64,000 bases of DNA from Pseudocercospora fijiensis CIRAD86 (Eukaryota; Ascomycota; Dothideomycetes; Mycosphaerellales; Mycosphaerellaceae): positions 1,143,011-1,207,010 of the forward strand of contig NW_006921537.1 in the NCBI RefSeq assembly GCF_000340215.1, written 5' to 3'. This document shows positions 10,732 to 21,370 of the stretch, piece after piece (within the stretch, counting starts at the first letter, position 1; every line of letters begins with the position of its first letter). Below the pieces are notes generated by a model that saw only the letters and a list, made by a program, of their open reading frames with translations, was not told where the DNA came from and did no database searches. A program made the position numbers and the translations under genes.

Positions 10732-12514
10732 ATGACCATCCCCGTCGTACGCAAGCGAGCTAAGCACGCCAAGGTTCGATCAGGCTGTCGAAGTGAGCAC
10801 ATGAATATTGCTCGAGCCGAGCTTTTCTGACCAGAAGTCAGCCTGCAAAGAGAGACGCATAAAGTGTGACGAGCGCCGGCCGATATGCCAGAAATGCATC
10901 AGTGCTGGCAAGGAATGTTCCGGTTACGAAAGCTCCTCGTCTCCCACACCAAATACTCACGTCCAACTCCGACCCAAAGCTGATATCAACCTCCTAATCC
11001 CCACATTGGCCTCGTCATCCTGTGCTTTGACGAGCTCAGAGGCATATGCGTTCGACTACTTTCGCCAAAGGGCTTTCGAACATCTGCCCGGAAACAACTG
11101 GCTCATGAACTGGCATCGTCTCATTCTGCCTTTTTGCCAGACAGAACCAGCCATCATGCATGCCGCCGCTGCCCTCGGCTCACTTAGTCGAGCCATGACT
11201 GCAGATATCTCGGAACAGAGACAAGATCATACACGATTGGCCCTGATGCAGTACAACAAGACTATCTTCACGCTTCGTAGCTGCATCGAACCCTTCTACA
11301 AGCAAGACCCGGCTAGCCAGGCAGAGCTTGTATTGACGGTCTGTCTGTTGCTATTCAGCTTTGACGTGCTCCAAGGAAACGATGCTGCCTCCTTCATCCA
11401 TCTCCGCAATGGCCTCAAAATCCTGTTCGAGCAGATAGAGCGTACGCAGGGCAAGCGAGCATCTGCGGGAAAACGACTCGTTCCACTCCAGGTGCAGCCG
11501 AAGACTAGAATGGACATCTTGACTCAGACATTCATTCGACTAGATGCCGACCTTGCCCTTCTTTTGGACGAGGATGCTTATCTATTTCCAACATGTTCTC
11601 AACCGGTACCTGGAACATTCAAATCATTAGACGAAGCAATGGTGCACCTGGATGCGTTGGAGCGCAAGGTGAACGATGTTTGGGGCGGGTGGTACACACA
11701 AGCCGAGAACGACTTCCGCGAGGAACGGCCTGACATGGTGTCTCTAGACGAGCCTGCCTGGGACTGCTTGGCCATGGCTTTTATGGACCAAATCCTCGAG
11801 TCATATCCGAGCATTGTGGAGCAAGTGGTCGAAGTGAAGCAAGAGCTGCTCAACTTCATGAATGCTTTGGCTTTCGTACCCGCCACGGAAGAGTTCGATC
11901 CCTCAAGAGCACTAGTGGACATTCATTTCTTCTATTTGTGGCTCATCGTATGCTCTTGGCGTGACCGCGACTTGATGGAAATAGATCGCTTCGAAGAGCA
12001 GTTCAAACACATCTTGGGCCTTATTGAGAAGTATTTCGAACTACAGCGCCCAGACACAAAGATGGAATCGCCGAATTCTGTTTCAAGATCGGTCCGAAAA
12101 ACACGCCCTGCAGCTGCTGTGGGCACGAGCTTGGGTATGACGCTGTGTCTGATTGTCGAGCTTTGTCGCAACTCGATCATGCGGCGGCAGGGGGTTGCAC
12201 TGATACGTTCAATGGACATGCGAGGCGTTTTCGATAGCGATTTCCTGGGTTCATACTACGACGCCGTCATTGATCTGGAAGAAGGTTTCGCACGAGAGAT
12301 CCTGGGTGACCACGATCTGGTCAATTTTGAATGTCACCAAGTTCCTGCAGGGGCGCGCATTATTGAATGCGATATCTCCGATGTTGGTGCACCGAAGCCA
12401 TACTACCGCTCTTCACTTGGCACACTGGTCTACGCGAAGTATTCGGAGAGCGGCGAGCTCGACTTCGGTTACAAATCTTTCAGCGTTAAGCGGGCAGATA
12501 TCGACAGTCCATGA
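10732..12514 (+). CDS. Zn2Cys6 transcription factor
   Basis: A fungal binuclear-zinc-cluster DNA-binding regulator, nuclear. Exon 1 is 10732-10792 and exon 2 is 10842-12514, with a 49-nt intron (GTGAGC...GTCAG, branch TTCTGACC); about 577 aa. The splice is decided by the domain: it restores SGCRTCKERRIKC, with the second half DERRPICQKCISAGKEC, giving the six Cys of the C6 cluster at about residues 18-46. The downstream 530 residues match the loose style of the fungal-specific regulator middle region (DUF3468/fungal_trans_2 type). The intron inside the zinc cluster is common in this family. It is divergent from the P450 and may regulate neighbours, but this is inference from position only. 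Confidence 0.88.
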
Positions 12515-13727
12515 AGCTCTCCTGCCACTGTCATTTACGAGCTGCCATTGAGACCAGTATAAGTTTTGTCATACAAGGCCTCGTCCTGGTATACTCTGTA
12601 TCGCACCAACCAACGCAGAAGGTGACGTTCAGTGGACCAGCACCGTTCGCAGAAGCCAGGGAAACCTGCCTGATGCCTGTTCTCGTGCCATCCCTGCAAG
12701 TCGACACTGAGATTGCGCGCTTGCCAAGGTTGACAACTGAATTGGATTCCGAAGGTGTCAGTGTTACGAGCTTGTTGTATCCATTGCTGCCTGCAATGAC
12801 CACCTGGAAAGCGTTCCGAAGCTGACCAGCGTTGACGGCATTGTCGGTGTCCACCGGCCAGACCAAAGGACACAATTCATTCTGCCAAGGATCAGCATTT
12901 TACATCGCCTTTTCGTGTCTCCAAGCCGTCGACGAGACTGTGGGCAAGCTTCGTCCGCGGCCGATGGCTCTCTGGATGGAGCACGTTCAAATGCGATGTT
13001 GAAAGCAGTACAGGAACCGAAACGTGGCTATTCAGATGAAGGAAGTCACTATACACGTGCGAGCTTGAAAGCGAAGCGCCTGAGTGGAGGTACTGTTCAA
13101 GCCAAGACATCACCAAACGAGACACAGAGCGACTTCCCAGCATCAAGACTGGCCTCGAATGATGCTGCGGTGGATGCTTAGCCCATGGAACATGAGACAA
13201 CTTGACAACATCCACATGCAAGCGAAAGTGCCTAGAGCCAGGAAAGGCCACATCGCCGAGCCTAAGACGTTGGACAAGCCCTCTCTGCTATAGCTAGGAG
13301 CGAACTAAGTTTCATTGCACGAACTCAAGCCATTGTCAAGGCGCGGGCCACCTACTCCATGACATCTCAGCCTTATCGCACCTGCTGTGCCACCGCACGA
13401 GCTTGCGCCACTCATAATGGTGCAATGAGCCCTGTAATCATGCACGATCACTCGTTGCGATCCTGGAAACCATGATGGACACACACGGCATGGGATTTTG
13501 ATGTGATCTAAGCATGTACAAACCATTGATGTGATCCGGATTCTTGGAACCAGCCTTGGAAATTCTGATCGTCGAGTCCGTTGACTGAGCTGTCGACCAA
13601 GCATTACGGACCTGGAGACAAACATTCGGCCATGCAAGACGACTGAACGCAGACGCATAAGGTGGAAGCTCGATTCGCCATGATGTCTATACTGTGAACG
13701 CCGGTTACGGTCTGAGTCACTCTGTAC
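12515..13727. other. Intergenic between convergent genes
   Basis: No confident gene. Two overlapping minus-strand frames at 12531-12875 are free of stops for about 110 codons and one contains several Cys, but neither has an ATG near its start, a signal peptide or a family match I recognise. The rest (12.9-13.7 kb) shows only short overlapping frames on both strands. Confidence 0.45.
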
Positions 13728-14732
13728 TCATGGCCTCATCCGTCTCTCACGCAGGTAATTATAGTCTGGCATCGCAGCTTCAACCCAGCGCTCCAATTTC
13801 TTGGCAGTCGCCTCGCCAAACTCTTCAGTCCACTTCGGCACAAGCTCTGCCGCAGACTTGATACTGCTGGACAATTTCGCAGGGTCCACTTTGACGCCAT
13901 TCGACTCATTCAGCGACGACAACATCCTCTGAAAATGTGCCTCCTGCTTCTCCTTCTGGTCCTTCGAACATTCGTTCCATTTATATTGGAGCGCATTGGT
14001 GTCGAATCCAATGTACTCCGCCAATTTGTGTGTCAACGGCTCCGCGTTGACGACAACATCGTCCGCATCGATGATGATAGGATCCATGCCACGAGATCCG
14101 TAAAACTCGTACAGCTTCCGGGTCCAGCTAAGCGTCATAGTGAGTTCAATAAATCCGTCGATCGACTTCTGGCTCGAACCTGCGCTCACAGGAGTCTTCG
14201 CGACATCAATGAAAGATCGATATACCGATTCGAACGCTCTAGCCGGATGTCGAACCAAGAAGATCGGATTCCAGGACTCTAGGTATGCGTCTGGAAAAAC
14301 TGTCTCATTGCCAGCAGATTTGTCAGAGCTGTATCCAGGGATGTCAAAAGTCAAGGGCTCAGCCTTGTGATGTCCATGGATGTACTTCGACAAAGTCGTA
14401 GGCTCGATAAAAGTCTCGACATGCTCCTTGGTGAAACAGATCTTGTCTTCGGGGCCTGGTGTCAAATTTCCCTCCAGATCCTCGATCCCTTTCTTGTATA
14501 CTCCATGTGTGAACTGTCTCTGTTCCTCCGTCCATTCATCGGCGTTCTTTTCCCACAGGTTGTTCGTGGACATGGCGATCGTGCAGCCAAGGAGATGGTA
14601 GCTGCCATGCTTGGTGTGTGGCTGATTGTCCAGGCCCAGGATGCGGACCAAGAGATTGGAGCAAGTGCGAGGGTTGGTGACAAGCATAAACCGCCTGGGA
14701 TGCTGACGTGCAGAGCTTGGAAAGTGTGGCAT
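13728..14732 (-). CDS. Sulfotransferase-like P-loop protein
   Basis: A single-exon 334-aa protein. FMLVTNPRTCSNLLVRILGL at residues 15-34 corresponds to the 5'-phosphosulfate-binding loop of the sulfotransferase fold. PIFLVRHPARAFESVYRS at about 156-173 corresponds to the 3'-phosphate-binding region (Arg and Ser). The length fits fungal sulfotransferase-family proteins. No signal peptide is seen, so it is probably cytosolic. The donor would be PAPS if active; the acceptor is unknown. The loop reads PRTCS rather than the usual PRSGS/PKSGT, so catalytic activity should not be assumed. The ATG at 14732 is the first in frame. Confidence 0.72.
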   Translation of the reverse strand: MPHFPSSARQHPRRFMLVTNPRTCSNLLVRILGLDNQPHTKHGSYHLLGCTIAMSTNNLWEKNADEWTEEQRQFTHGVYKKGIEDLEGNLTPGPEDKICFTKEHVETFIEPTTLSKYIHGHHKAEPLTFDIPGYSSDKSAGNETVFPDAYLESWNPIFLVRHPARAFESVYRSFIDVAKTPVSAGSSQKSIDGFIELTMTLSWTRKLYEFYGSRGMDPIIIDADDVVVNAEPLTHKLAEYIGFDTNALQYKWNECSKDQKEKQEAHFQRMLSSLNESNGVKVDPAKLSSSIKSAAELVPKWTEEFGEATAKKLERWVEAAMPDYNYLRERRMRP

Positions 14733-15290
14733 TGTGGCGGTATTCTTGCTGCTTATGGTATAGTGGCGCTGCTGTGAGGTGAGGTTCGAATGCTGATTGA
14801 CCAGAGACAGCGTTGACGTGCTTTCCTGTGTGAATTGCGCGATCAGAAGTGCACCTACGAGTCACCCTTTTCAACGGCGGGAACGTCGTCGCACAATCTT
14901 CGGAGGCCTCATCGCCGCTGGTTTCCTCGGCGACATACAGACCACTGTGGGTATCCACCATGCATCCACCACGTCATACGAGCCTAGCGCTAGCTTTTTC
15001 ATCATCGAATGTTACATTCTGTCTAAGAGAAACTGACTAGCGCGTCCTGTTCTGGCAGCGATTAGCAAAGGCCTCTTTATACAGCTGGAGCCGTCGCTGT
15101 GCTCCGATCGCAGGTGCGCGGAATCCCTCTCGGCATCGGCATCGCATTCCTCCCTTATGTACTGTACCCAATCCTTCTACGCTACCTCTCTACAGCCTAC
15201 TGTATACTGCCTTAGCTACAGCATGCCACCCTCACCGATCCAGCATCCCTTTTAGTGTTGTGGTTTTACAGCCCCTGAGAAATGGAGGTT
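14733..15290. other. Intergenic upstream of the sulfotransferase-like gene
   Basis: Unique sequence, probably the promoter. No gene supported. Confidence 0.5.
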
Positions 15291-15995
15291 GTATACATCG
15301 TATATTATACTGGTATACACCCATGGATACACATCGGGTATGCCCGAATACTAGGATATCCGAGCAATATTAAGCAGCTTGGCGGGTTGTAGGCGGGATA
15401 TTAGCGTATCCGATAACTCCGCCTTGTGTATACATAACGAGCTCGCCTAAAAGGGTCGTATATATACTATCTACAGGTTAGTAGACCCTATTACTAATCC
15501 CTTTAACCGCCTCCTAGCTTAAGTCCGAAGAACTGCCGCATAGATCTAAGCGGTCTAGTTAGTCAGACCCGCTTTATATAAGTACGTACCGACAGAATTT
15601 GTATAAGAAGTAGACTATAATCCTAGTTTTGCCGACGAGCGCCGAGTAGCAACGAGTTAACTAAGGGGATCGCTTAAGCCCGACTCGTTACAGACGCTAG
15701 TATCCCTAATAATAAAACTAAAAACAACATAACCGCCCTCTAAGGCCTTAAACTGTCTTGCTATACTAGCCACTTTCGAGCCTTAGATAAAGTCTATTAA
15801 TACATACGCAAAGTAATATTAAAAGTAATACAAAACGCGATTAGGAGCTATTTGCGAAAAGGATACTATATTAAACAAATGCGGACATGTTAGAAAATCG
15901 GAGCAACAAGATAAGGCCACAGGCAGCTTCACTTTATTACCCTTTAGGTGCTTCATCTACTCGGCCCTAAGAGGGAGCGACGACGAACAGTATTC
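15291..15995. repeat. RIPped transposon scrap
   Basis: TA-rich, CA/TG-poor sequence with CpG kept, without reading frames, bounded by normal sequence on both sides. It carries the dispersed repeat copy at 15392-15445. It lacks a recognisable coding domain or terminal repeat pair; probably a truncated or solo-LTR-like remnant. Confidence 0.6.
15392..15445. repeat. Dispersed repeat copy B
   Basis: GGCGGGATATTAGCGTATCC followed by GATAACTCCGCCTTGT. Same element as 9478-9530; this copy has TATTAG where the other has TATCAG, a CA-to-TA change. Confidence 0.5.
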
Positions 15996-16600
15996 TCGAA
16001 AGCAGGTTATCTTAGGGAACAAGCATCTTGCCATGGGATATGACATATTCGGTACCCGGCCGGGCGCTTGTCGGAAAGGCTTTCGTGGGGTTTATACCAC
16101 TAGGCCAACAAGGTGGCCTGAAATGGTGTGATGAGAAATGTCTGAATATAGCTCTTCAAAAGCCTTGACGTGCACATTGTGGCAGCCTTTTCATAAACGT
16201 CCTCGGCGTCTTCTGTGTGGCTTGGCGGGGTGGTTGCTCAGAATGCATGCATTGTTGCGCATTCATGTCGTTTTTTTTTTGACAGACTGTGCTCGCCATT
16301 ATTTTCTCTGGTTGGCCGGGCAGGACGTGTGATATGGAAGCATGAAGTTTTTCTCTTTCTAGAATTCGCCCACCTGTGGCTGGTGCATGCTGCTCGTTGA
16401 CGTGCTTTCGAAGTTCGAGTCGGATCGCATGATAGTTCTTGTGGACTCCTGGGACGGTAAATGTAAAGTGTGATATTTTTTGGTAATGAAAGAGCATTAC
16501 TGGCGAAAGCTGGGAGAGGTGAGGTTGCCTGGGAAGTGTGAGAGCCAACCTGGGAAGCGGCGATTCCCGATACCCAGCAAAAGCCAAATATCCCGGCACC
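15996..16600. other. Intergenic, doubtful minus-strand frame
   Basis: A 160-codon frame on the minus strand (16641-16156) has no ATG near its 5' end and no family features. It overlaps the small secreted candidate at 16601 in another frame. I do not call it a gene, although it could be a downstream exon of that candidate. Confidence 0.4.
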
Positions 16601-16771
16601 TCATCGCCTCCCAAGATCAGATCTGGAGCCTTCGTTGCCACAGCCCATTTTCTTGCAGTATGGGATTTTGGAGTACGGGACCTTTGTACAAGGCCCTCGG
16701 CGGGTGAGACCCAAGGCGTCGGTGAGGGTTGCGATGAAGAGCGTCAAGATGAATAAGTGAATGGCAACCAT
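16601..16771 (-). CDS. Possible small secreted Cys-containing protein
   Basis: A 56-aa frame from the ATG at 16771. The first 21 residues (MVAIHLFILTLFIATLTDALG) look like a strong secretion signal, followed by a mature part of about 35 residues with three Cys (GPC, YCKK, GCG) and a basic character. An odd number of Cys and an abrupt end suggest that a 3' exon may be missing: splicing into the frame at 16641-16156 would extend it. It could be a secreted peptide or effector-like protein; no homology is recognised and it may be fortuitous. Confidence 0.35.
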   Translation of the reverse strand: MVAIHLFILTLFIATLTDALGLTRRGPCTKVPYSKIPYCKKMGCGNEGSRSDLGRR

Positions 16772-17059
16772 AATGGCAGTAAGGTTGCTGAATTTTGTTG
16801 GCACTTTTCAATATGAAGCTGGTCTTGGTCTGATTTGAGCTCTGGTTCAGAGTTGAGTATTGGGTGAGCGTCTTTGTGACGTAATAAATCAACTGAACAA
16901 CTTACTGAATCCTGGATGGCTCATAGCTGACGTTTTTCAAAATTCGATCCATGGCGTAATACGGGAGGTCCGGCTGTCCTATCCATATTGCGCTAGGCAG
17001 GAAAGTTCGGCCTCGAAGACTTGATGTTCGCTCTTCCAACTATGCGTCTACATCCGCCC

Positions 17060-17602
17060 TCAAACCATACTCTGGCCCCTCGCACCCATGTACTTTGTAC
17101 TCAACCACCTCCCCTCGAATCTCCTATACTCGAGCACGCCTACCCGCCCAATACTCACACCCGGATGTAACCCCGTCGTGCTCCCATAAACATAAACTAC
17201 AGCCTTTCCCAACTCTTCATCAACTTGAATATCAAGTCCGTCCACATGCATCTGAAACTCAGGATGCTCTTCTAATATCTTGCGATACATAGCCATGCGT
17301 TCGAACGGCGACACAAGATCTTTCGTATCTTGGTCTTGTCCATCGAGTGTTGGCTCAACGAGGCAGCCTGGGGCTAAGTAGTCCAGGACTGGGGAGGTTT
17401 CGCCGCCCAGGTCGCCTTTGTTCAGGCACGCGATGCATCCGAGGGCTATGATCTTGATCTGCTCTTTTGCGGGCAGGCGTTCTAGGTCCACACGATGGAT
17501 TTTGCGGAGGTCTATGGTGGGAGTGAGACTATCGGCGCTCTCTGGCAGCATAATTGCACTTTCATGTTGCTTGAACCGGGTTGGAGGAGCTGCGACTCGC
17601 AT
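17060..17602 (-). CDS. NTF2/SnoaL-like protein (putative)
   Basis: A single-exon 180-aa protein from the ATG at 17602; a second ATG at residue 18 (MLPESADS) is an alternative. The C-terminal half alternates strands with pattern MHVDGLDIQVDEE-GKAVVYVYGSTTG-GVLEYRRFEGRWLSTKY, the style of cone-shaped NTF2-like domains, in which a late Trp follows the last strands. The N-terminal half holds helices with AIACLNKGDLGGE-type residues. Such proteins act as small isomerases/dehydratases or have no known role. The assignment is by fold pattern only, with no catalytic His-Asp pair verified. Confidence 0.5.
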   Translation of the reverse strand: MRVAAPPTRFKQHESAIMLPESADSLTPTIDLRKIHRVDLERLPAKEQIKIIALGCIACLNKGDLGGETSPVLDYLAPGCLVEPTLDGQDQDTKDLVSPFERMAMYRKILEEHPEFQMHVDGLDIQVDEELGKAVVYVYGSTTGLHPGVSIGRVGVLEYRRFEGRWLSTKYMGARGQSMV

Positions 17603-17639
17603 GTGGGATGCTTGTTTCGGCCCGAGAGTTTTTCCGTGC

Positions 17640-17795
17640 CCCTAAGGTCAGGCATACACGGTTATACAGCGGAGTCATTACCCTCACACTTGTCTAGTAT
17701 AGCTAAAACGTGCCCTAATCCTTGCCTTTGTGTATAGCGTCTTTCGTATCGGAGTAAAGTAGACCCTAGTAGTCCGTATTAAGCTCTAGCTACAG
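17640..17795. repeat. Short RIPped fragment
   Basis: About 150 bp of TA-rich sequence (ACTTGTCTAGTATAGCTAAA and similar) directly upstream of the NTF2-like gene and abutting the decayed MFS gene. Unclassified. Confidence 0.4.
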
Positions 17796-19560
17796 AGTGG
17801 GCCCGAAGTTCCTTGGAGCAATCGCTCATCTCTGATGACTGAATCGAAACGGCTGCTTCAAGTATTACTATTCCTACTATGATCACGGAAAGCCCACTCC
17901 AGACTAACATCATTCTAGAAATCCAGTTCCTTCGCCAACGAGGTATCAAACGCGGCCGGCCACGATCCACATCTGCTGTACTGTGGCCGTCTGTCCAGGC
18001 AAATTGACGATCCGACTATTGCCCTGGAATCTTTCCTCCCGTATGTTCTGAGCGATCACAAGATTCTGCACCACCGCACGAGCCGAGCATACCCAAGCCT
18101 TGTATAACGGTGACGGTTTGGTGGCCCGCCGGACGCTAAGGAGTGAAACCGCATACAGGTTTTGCCGATTCCTACCATTCGTGGTAGGTGAAGATCCCAA
18201 GGAATGAATCGAAGATGGAAGGTTGCCGAACAACTGGCTCGGATCACGGAAAGATGTCCTACCTGTTTGCCTGGCATATGCAGCTAGATGAGCTGTCATG
18301 AAAGATTAGCAGGCTTTGAAATGGGTTCACGACAGAGAGCTTCTCCACATGTCACAGTCTGATAGACAATATCAACGGTATCGCACTTTGCTATACCCAT
18401 GCAGGACCAAGATGGCCTGTCACTCGAGCGTCGTAGCGACTCCACAGAAGGACCTGTGAGATGATCGTAGCCAGTCTTCTGATGGTGGCCGCACAGCCAT
18501 ACTCGCGATTTTTCTGCATTTTCACAGGTCTGACGAACGTTCACAGAGGATGCAAATGTAGAGCCTGTACGAGTCGGTCTCTCGGACGATTCTTTCATCC
18601 GGGAACACGAGAACGTTTCGACTTGTGGTTCTTGTGGAGCGTATTGCTGGGTACAGTATCTGCGAAACTCGGCGTCTTTTCCAGGGGTAAAACTGTGCCA
18701 CGATTGCAAAGCTTTGCAGCAGGAAGTGAGTCAGTTCATGGGTAAGAGAGCCGCAAGTAGATGGCATCAGATCGTGTGAGAGTAATATATGTCTGCGGAT
18801 CGGATCCTTGAACGCGATGCGGACTTGACTCCACTTCCACTCTGCATGCTTCTCAGGCATTGTTCCGGCCTGGTTTGCCACCACTCGAGCAGCCGCCATT
18901 CGTTTCGCTGTTCACGCTGTTATTAGCCACATGACCTCTCGTGGTGTGCCCAGAACGAAGAACGCCAGGACGCCGAGTCAGAATGCAATACCGTGCCAGG
19001 CACTGAGCCCGCTAGGAGGATCGTTTGCAGCGTCACCAATACCATAGTTGATGAGACCAGTGATGGCGTTCATTCCAGCATTTGCGGTGCCCCAAATCGC
19101 GGCACGAAGCGTGTGCTTCTTGGTGATATAGACTGAGCCCGTGATGGAAAGGAAGGCTGGAGAGATAGTGGACTCGAAAGTACCTTGCAAGAATCGAAGA
19201 ATAATGAGTTCAGTGAGGTTGTCAGCAAAGCCAATGCAGAGGACGATGATTCCCCAAATGAAGATGCAAATGCCTAGAAACCGACCAACATGGAACTTCT
19301 GGACGAGGTAATTACCAGGCGTCTCGTAGAAAATCGTAGTCAACCAAGAGAATTGCTGGCCTTCCAGGTGAGTCTCTTATCGGCTCCCGAAGACGCTCGT
19401 CACACCTGTAGCGGTCTTGTCTGCTTGCTGTCTGCCTTAGCAGAACCACATAAGTGGCAGAAGGCATACATCGATCTTCCATCGCGAGCGTTTGAGTTCT
19501 GCTGGGGTGTATTCGGATTCTGCCTCGACACTATTAAAAGCGACTTTGTCGGCCACGATC
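17796..19560 (-). pseudogene. Decayed MFS transporter (Dal5/allantoate permease type)
   Basis: Conserved blocks of an anion:cation symporter-type MFS protein occur in order on the minus strand but in several frames. First comes KVAFNSVEAESEYTPAELKR and VCLLPLMWFC followed by a stop (TAA, about 19,440). QQADKTATGVTSVFG and EGQQFSWLTTIFYETPGNYL follow, with residues missing between. An intact run then spans 19343-18978 (GRFLGICIFIWGIIVLCIGF, RFLQGTFESTISPAFLSI, NAGMNAITGLINYGIG). Next is the cytoplasmic-loop block ARVVANQAGTMPEKHAEWKW at about 18.88 kb, a degraded second half, and a last hydrophobic helix near 17.88 kb. Stops, a lost segment and frame changes make it nonfunctional. The intact protein would have about 12 membrane helices. 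Confidence 0.65.
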
Positions 19561-20292
19561 CCTTCGTCAAATGATGGCGCTGAGCGAATTTCCATATTTA
19601 GCGCCTTCTCTTAGCCGTCATGATTCTTCTGCCCGTCTGATGCTAACTCAATCCATTCTGCCACGATGGACGTACGAAATGCCGACTATCCTCAAGTCCA
19701 ACATTGATCACTACGAGCGAGAACTCGGACAGATACCTGTAGAATGGATCTCGTTTTATCAACATTAATCTCTCAATCAAGCGAGATGTATACTGCACTT
19801 GCCCTATCAATCATCACCTATCCTGTGGGACAGCATCGGCAGAGTGGATATGTCTCACAGCTAGCAACCAATGTCTTCAGCTTGGAGACCACTTTACTCC
19901 GCTCTTTTCCCTGTATATGATTGTCACAGATCTCGCAATTGCAGCCGGGTACCTTTGGGCTTTTTATGCTTCAGTATGACTGGTAGCTATGCGGCGCCCT
20001 CGGTCCTGTGACGCGTGACGGTGCTGCTTAGGACCAAGAATAGCAATGCGACTTCATCTAGCTCTTGAGATCTGGAATCCTCCTCCCGTTGAATCAGAGG
20101 CACCGTCGACGCTGCGCTCTTGAGAGAATCACTCCAAGATGTATGATTACTCTTGGAAAAGTGCAATGGACGCGAGCTGTACGTTGGTAGAGTAGCTTTC
20201 TGCCAATGGCTCAATGCGCTACGGGAGCTGAAGTCCTTCTCCTTCGACAAGATTCTGTCACGTAAGATTTCGATCGGGAATGTTGTCTTGGA
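19561..20292. other. Intergenic, left flank of the nested island
   Basis: Unique sequence between the MFS relic and the copia insertion. Small frames (for example plus-strand 19571-19768) have no features. The last 145 bases belong to an interrupted frame described separately. Confidence 0.4.
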
Positions 20293-20297
20293 GATTT
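20153..20297 (+). pseudogene. Left half of an ORF interrupted by the copia element
   Basis: A plus-strand frame (ending ISIGNVVLEI) runs into the insertion point. If the 31.9-kb island and one GATTT copy are removed, it continues without interruption into the frame at 52165-52522 (FQWVTKAECLCGRDEWRGEA), giving about 165 codons. No ATG lies near the left end, and GTAAGA at about 20262 could be a splice donor, so the exon structure is uncertain. Function not recognised. Confidence 0.35.
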
Positions 20298-20424
20298 ACT
20301 TGGAGTGTGTGTCCAGGTGTCAGGGTCCATCACGTGCCTAATGCCTGAGGCTGCAACTGCTGCACTTCATCTTCGGACTTCTAGATAGATTAGTCCTTCT
20401 TCTAATATATTAGTTACATCAAGT
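20298..20424 (+). repeat. Copia 5' LTR (127 bp)
   Basis: Identical to the 3' LTR except for six positions, and each of the six is TpA in one copy versus CpA or TpG in the other. Terminal inverted ACTTG/CAAGT. Confidence 0.92.
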
Positions 20425-20436
20425 GGTTATGAGCCC
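20425..20436 (+). promoter_or_regulatory. Copia PBS, matches initiator tRNA-Met anticodon arm
   Basis: GGTTATGAGCCC starts on the first base after the LTR. It is complementary to GGGCUCAUAACC, the anticodon stem-loop of eukaryotic initiator tRNA-Met (anticodon CAU), not to a tRNA 3' end. Internal iMet (half-tRNA) priming is established for Drosophila copia and related elements. Confidence 0.75.
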
Positions 20437-21370
20437 CCTACGTTTCTAACACGCATTCTACGTATTCTAATAGTTACTCCGACTGCTACGTAGATAGCGC
20501 TTATTACTAAAAATTGCGCCGATACTAATATCGTCGCCGCCCTCGCCGCTCTCGAGTGTTCTAGCAGGTGCTAGACTCGAGTCGGCTACTGTTAGTGTTA
20601 GCTATCCGCTATACCGGTTTCTAATATTAGTATTAGCTATCCGCTATACTAGAATATAGGCGCGCCTATCGGCCGCCCCTTTCTATATTATCGCCGTCGC
20701 TATCTGTAATAGCTCCCCCTACAACCTCTAGCGCTTATATAAGCAACATTCCTAAGCTAAAGAATAAGGAGAATTATCTATTATAGTCGTACGCCGCTAA
20801 AGGCGCTCTTAAAGATATATCGGTCTAGCGCTATATATAAGATATCCGCTAGCGACCCCTCTCTAAGACCTCTAGTAAGTCTTCTAAGGAGTTTAAAGAC
20901 CGCTAAGATGAATAGGACTCTAAAGATCAAACAGCGCGTACCTAGATCTTTGCTAATTATATCGGTAATATTTAATAATTACTACTTAGTCTATCTATAT
21001 CCTAGGAAGTATAGGACTTCCTTAAGAAGAAATATACTAGTAAAGGTAGGTCTACTAAATTCATGCTCTACTAGGAATATATTACCCTTCGGTATAATAG
21101 TAAGGACGTTAAGAAGTTCTGCAATAAGTATAAGAAGAAGCTCGGTGCCTTAAAGGACACTAAATTAGCTATTAGCTAATATTAGGCTGTTTATATGTTT
21201 ATTATGTAAATCGCACTGTTCTACGAGGCTTTCGTATAGATGCGCCGTAAGCAAATGCGCGCCTTAGAATACACTATTAATAATAGCACCCTTAACAACA
21301 TTATTAGCGCGTTACTTAATAAGAATGTAGCTTAATTGAACTAGGCCTAATATAACGGCTTCTTTAGTCT
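20437..21370 (+). pseudogene. Copia gag, N-terminal part
   Basis: Read through TAG/TAA as mutated Trp/Gln, the plus strand gives a gag-like protein with YAAKGALKDIS and SSKEFKDRWDEW blocks (UBN2-type copia gag). It is cut at 21370 by the plus-strand chromovirus and resumes at 28526. The genuine start codon cannot be fixed. Confidence 0.6.

Noticed and set aside
10179..10763. 194-codon plus-strand frame upstream of the regulator
   Set aside because: It has no family features, changes abruptly to low-complexity Ser/Pro-rich translation and overlaps the regulator's first exon and promoter.
6949..14732. A complete secondary-metabolite cluster
   Set aside because: No polyketide synthase, peptide synthetase, terpene synthase or prenyltransferase is present in the window.
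20301..20421. Copia LTR with TG...CA boundaries (121 bp)
   Set aside because: Flanks would be TTACT and AGTGA, which do not match, and the PBS would be offset by three bases. The ACTTG...CAAGT boundary gives a perfect GATTT duplication.
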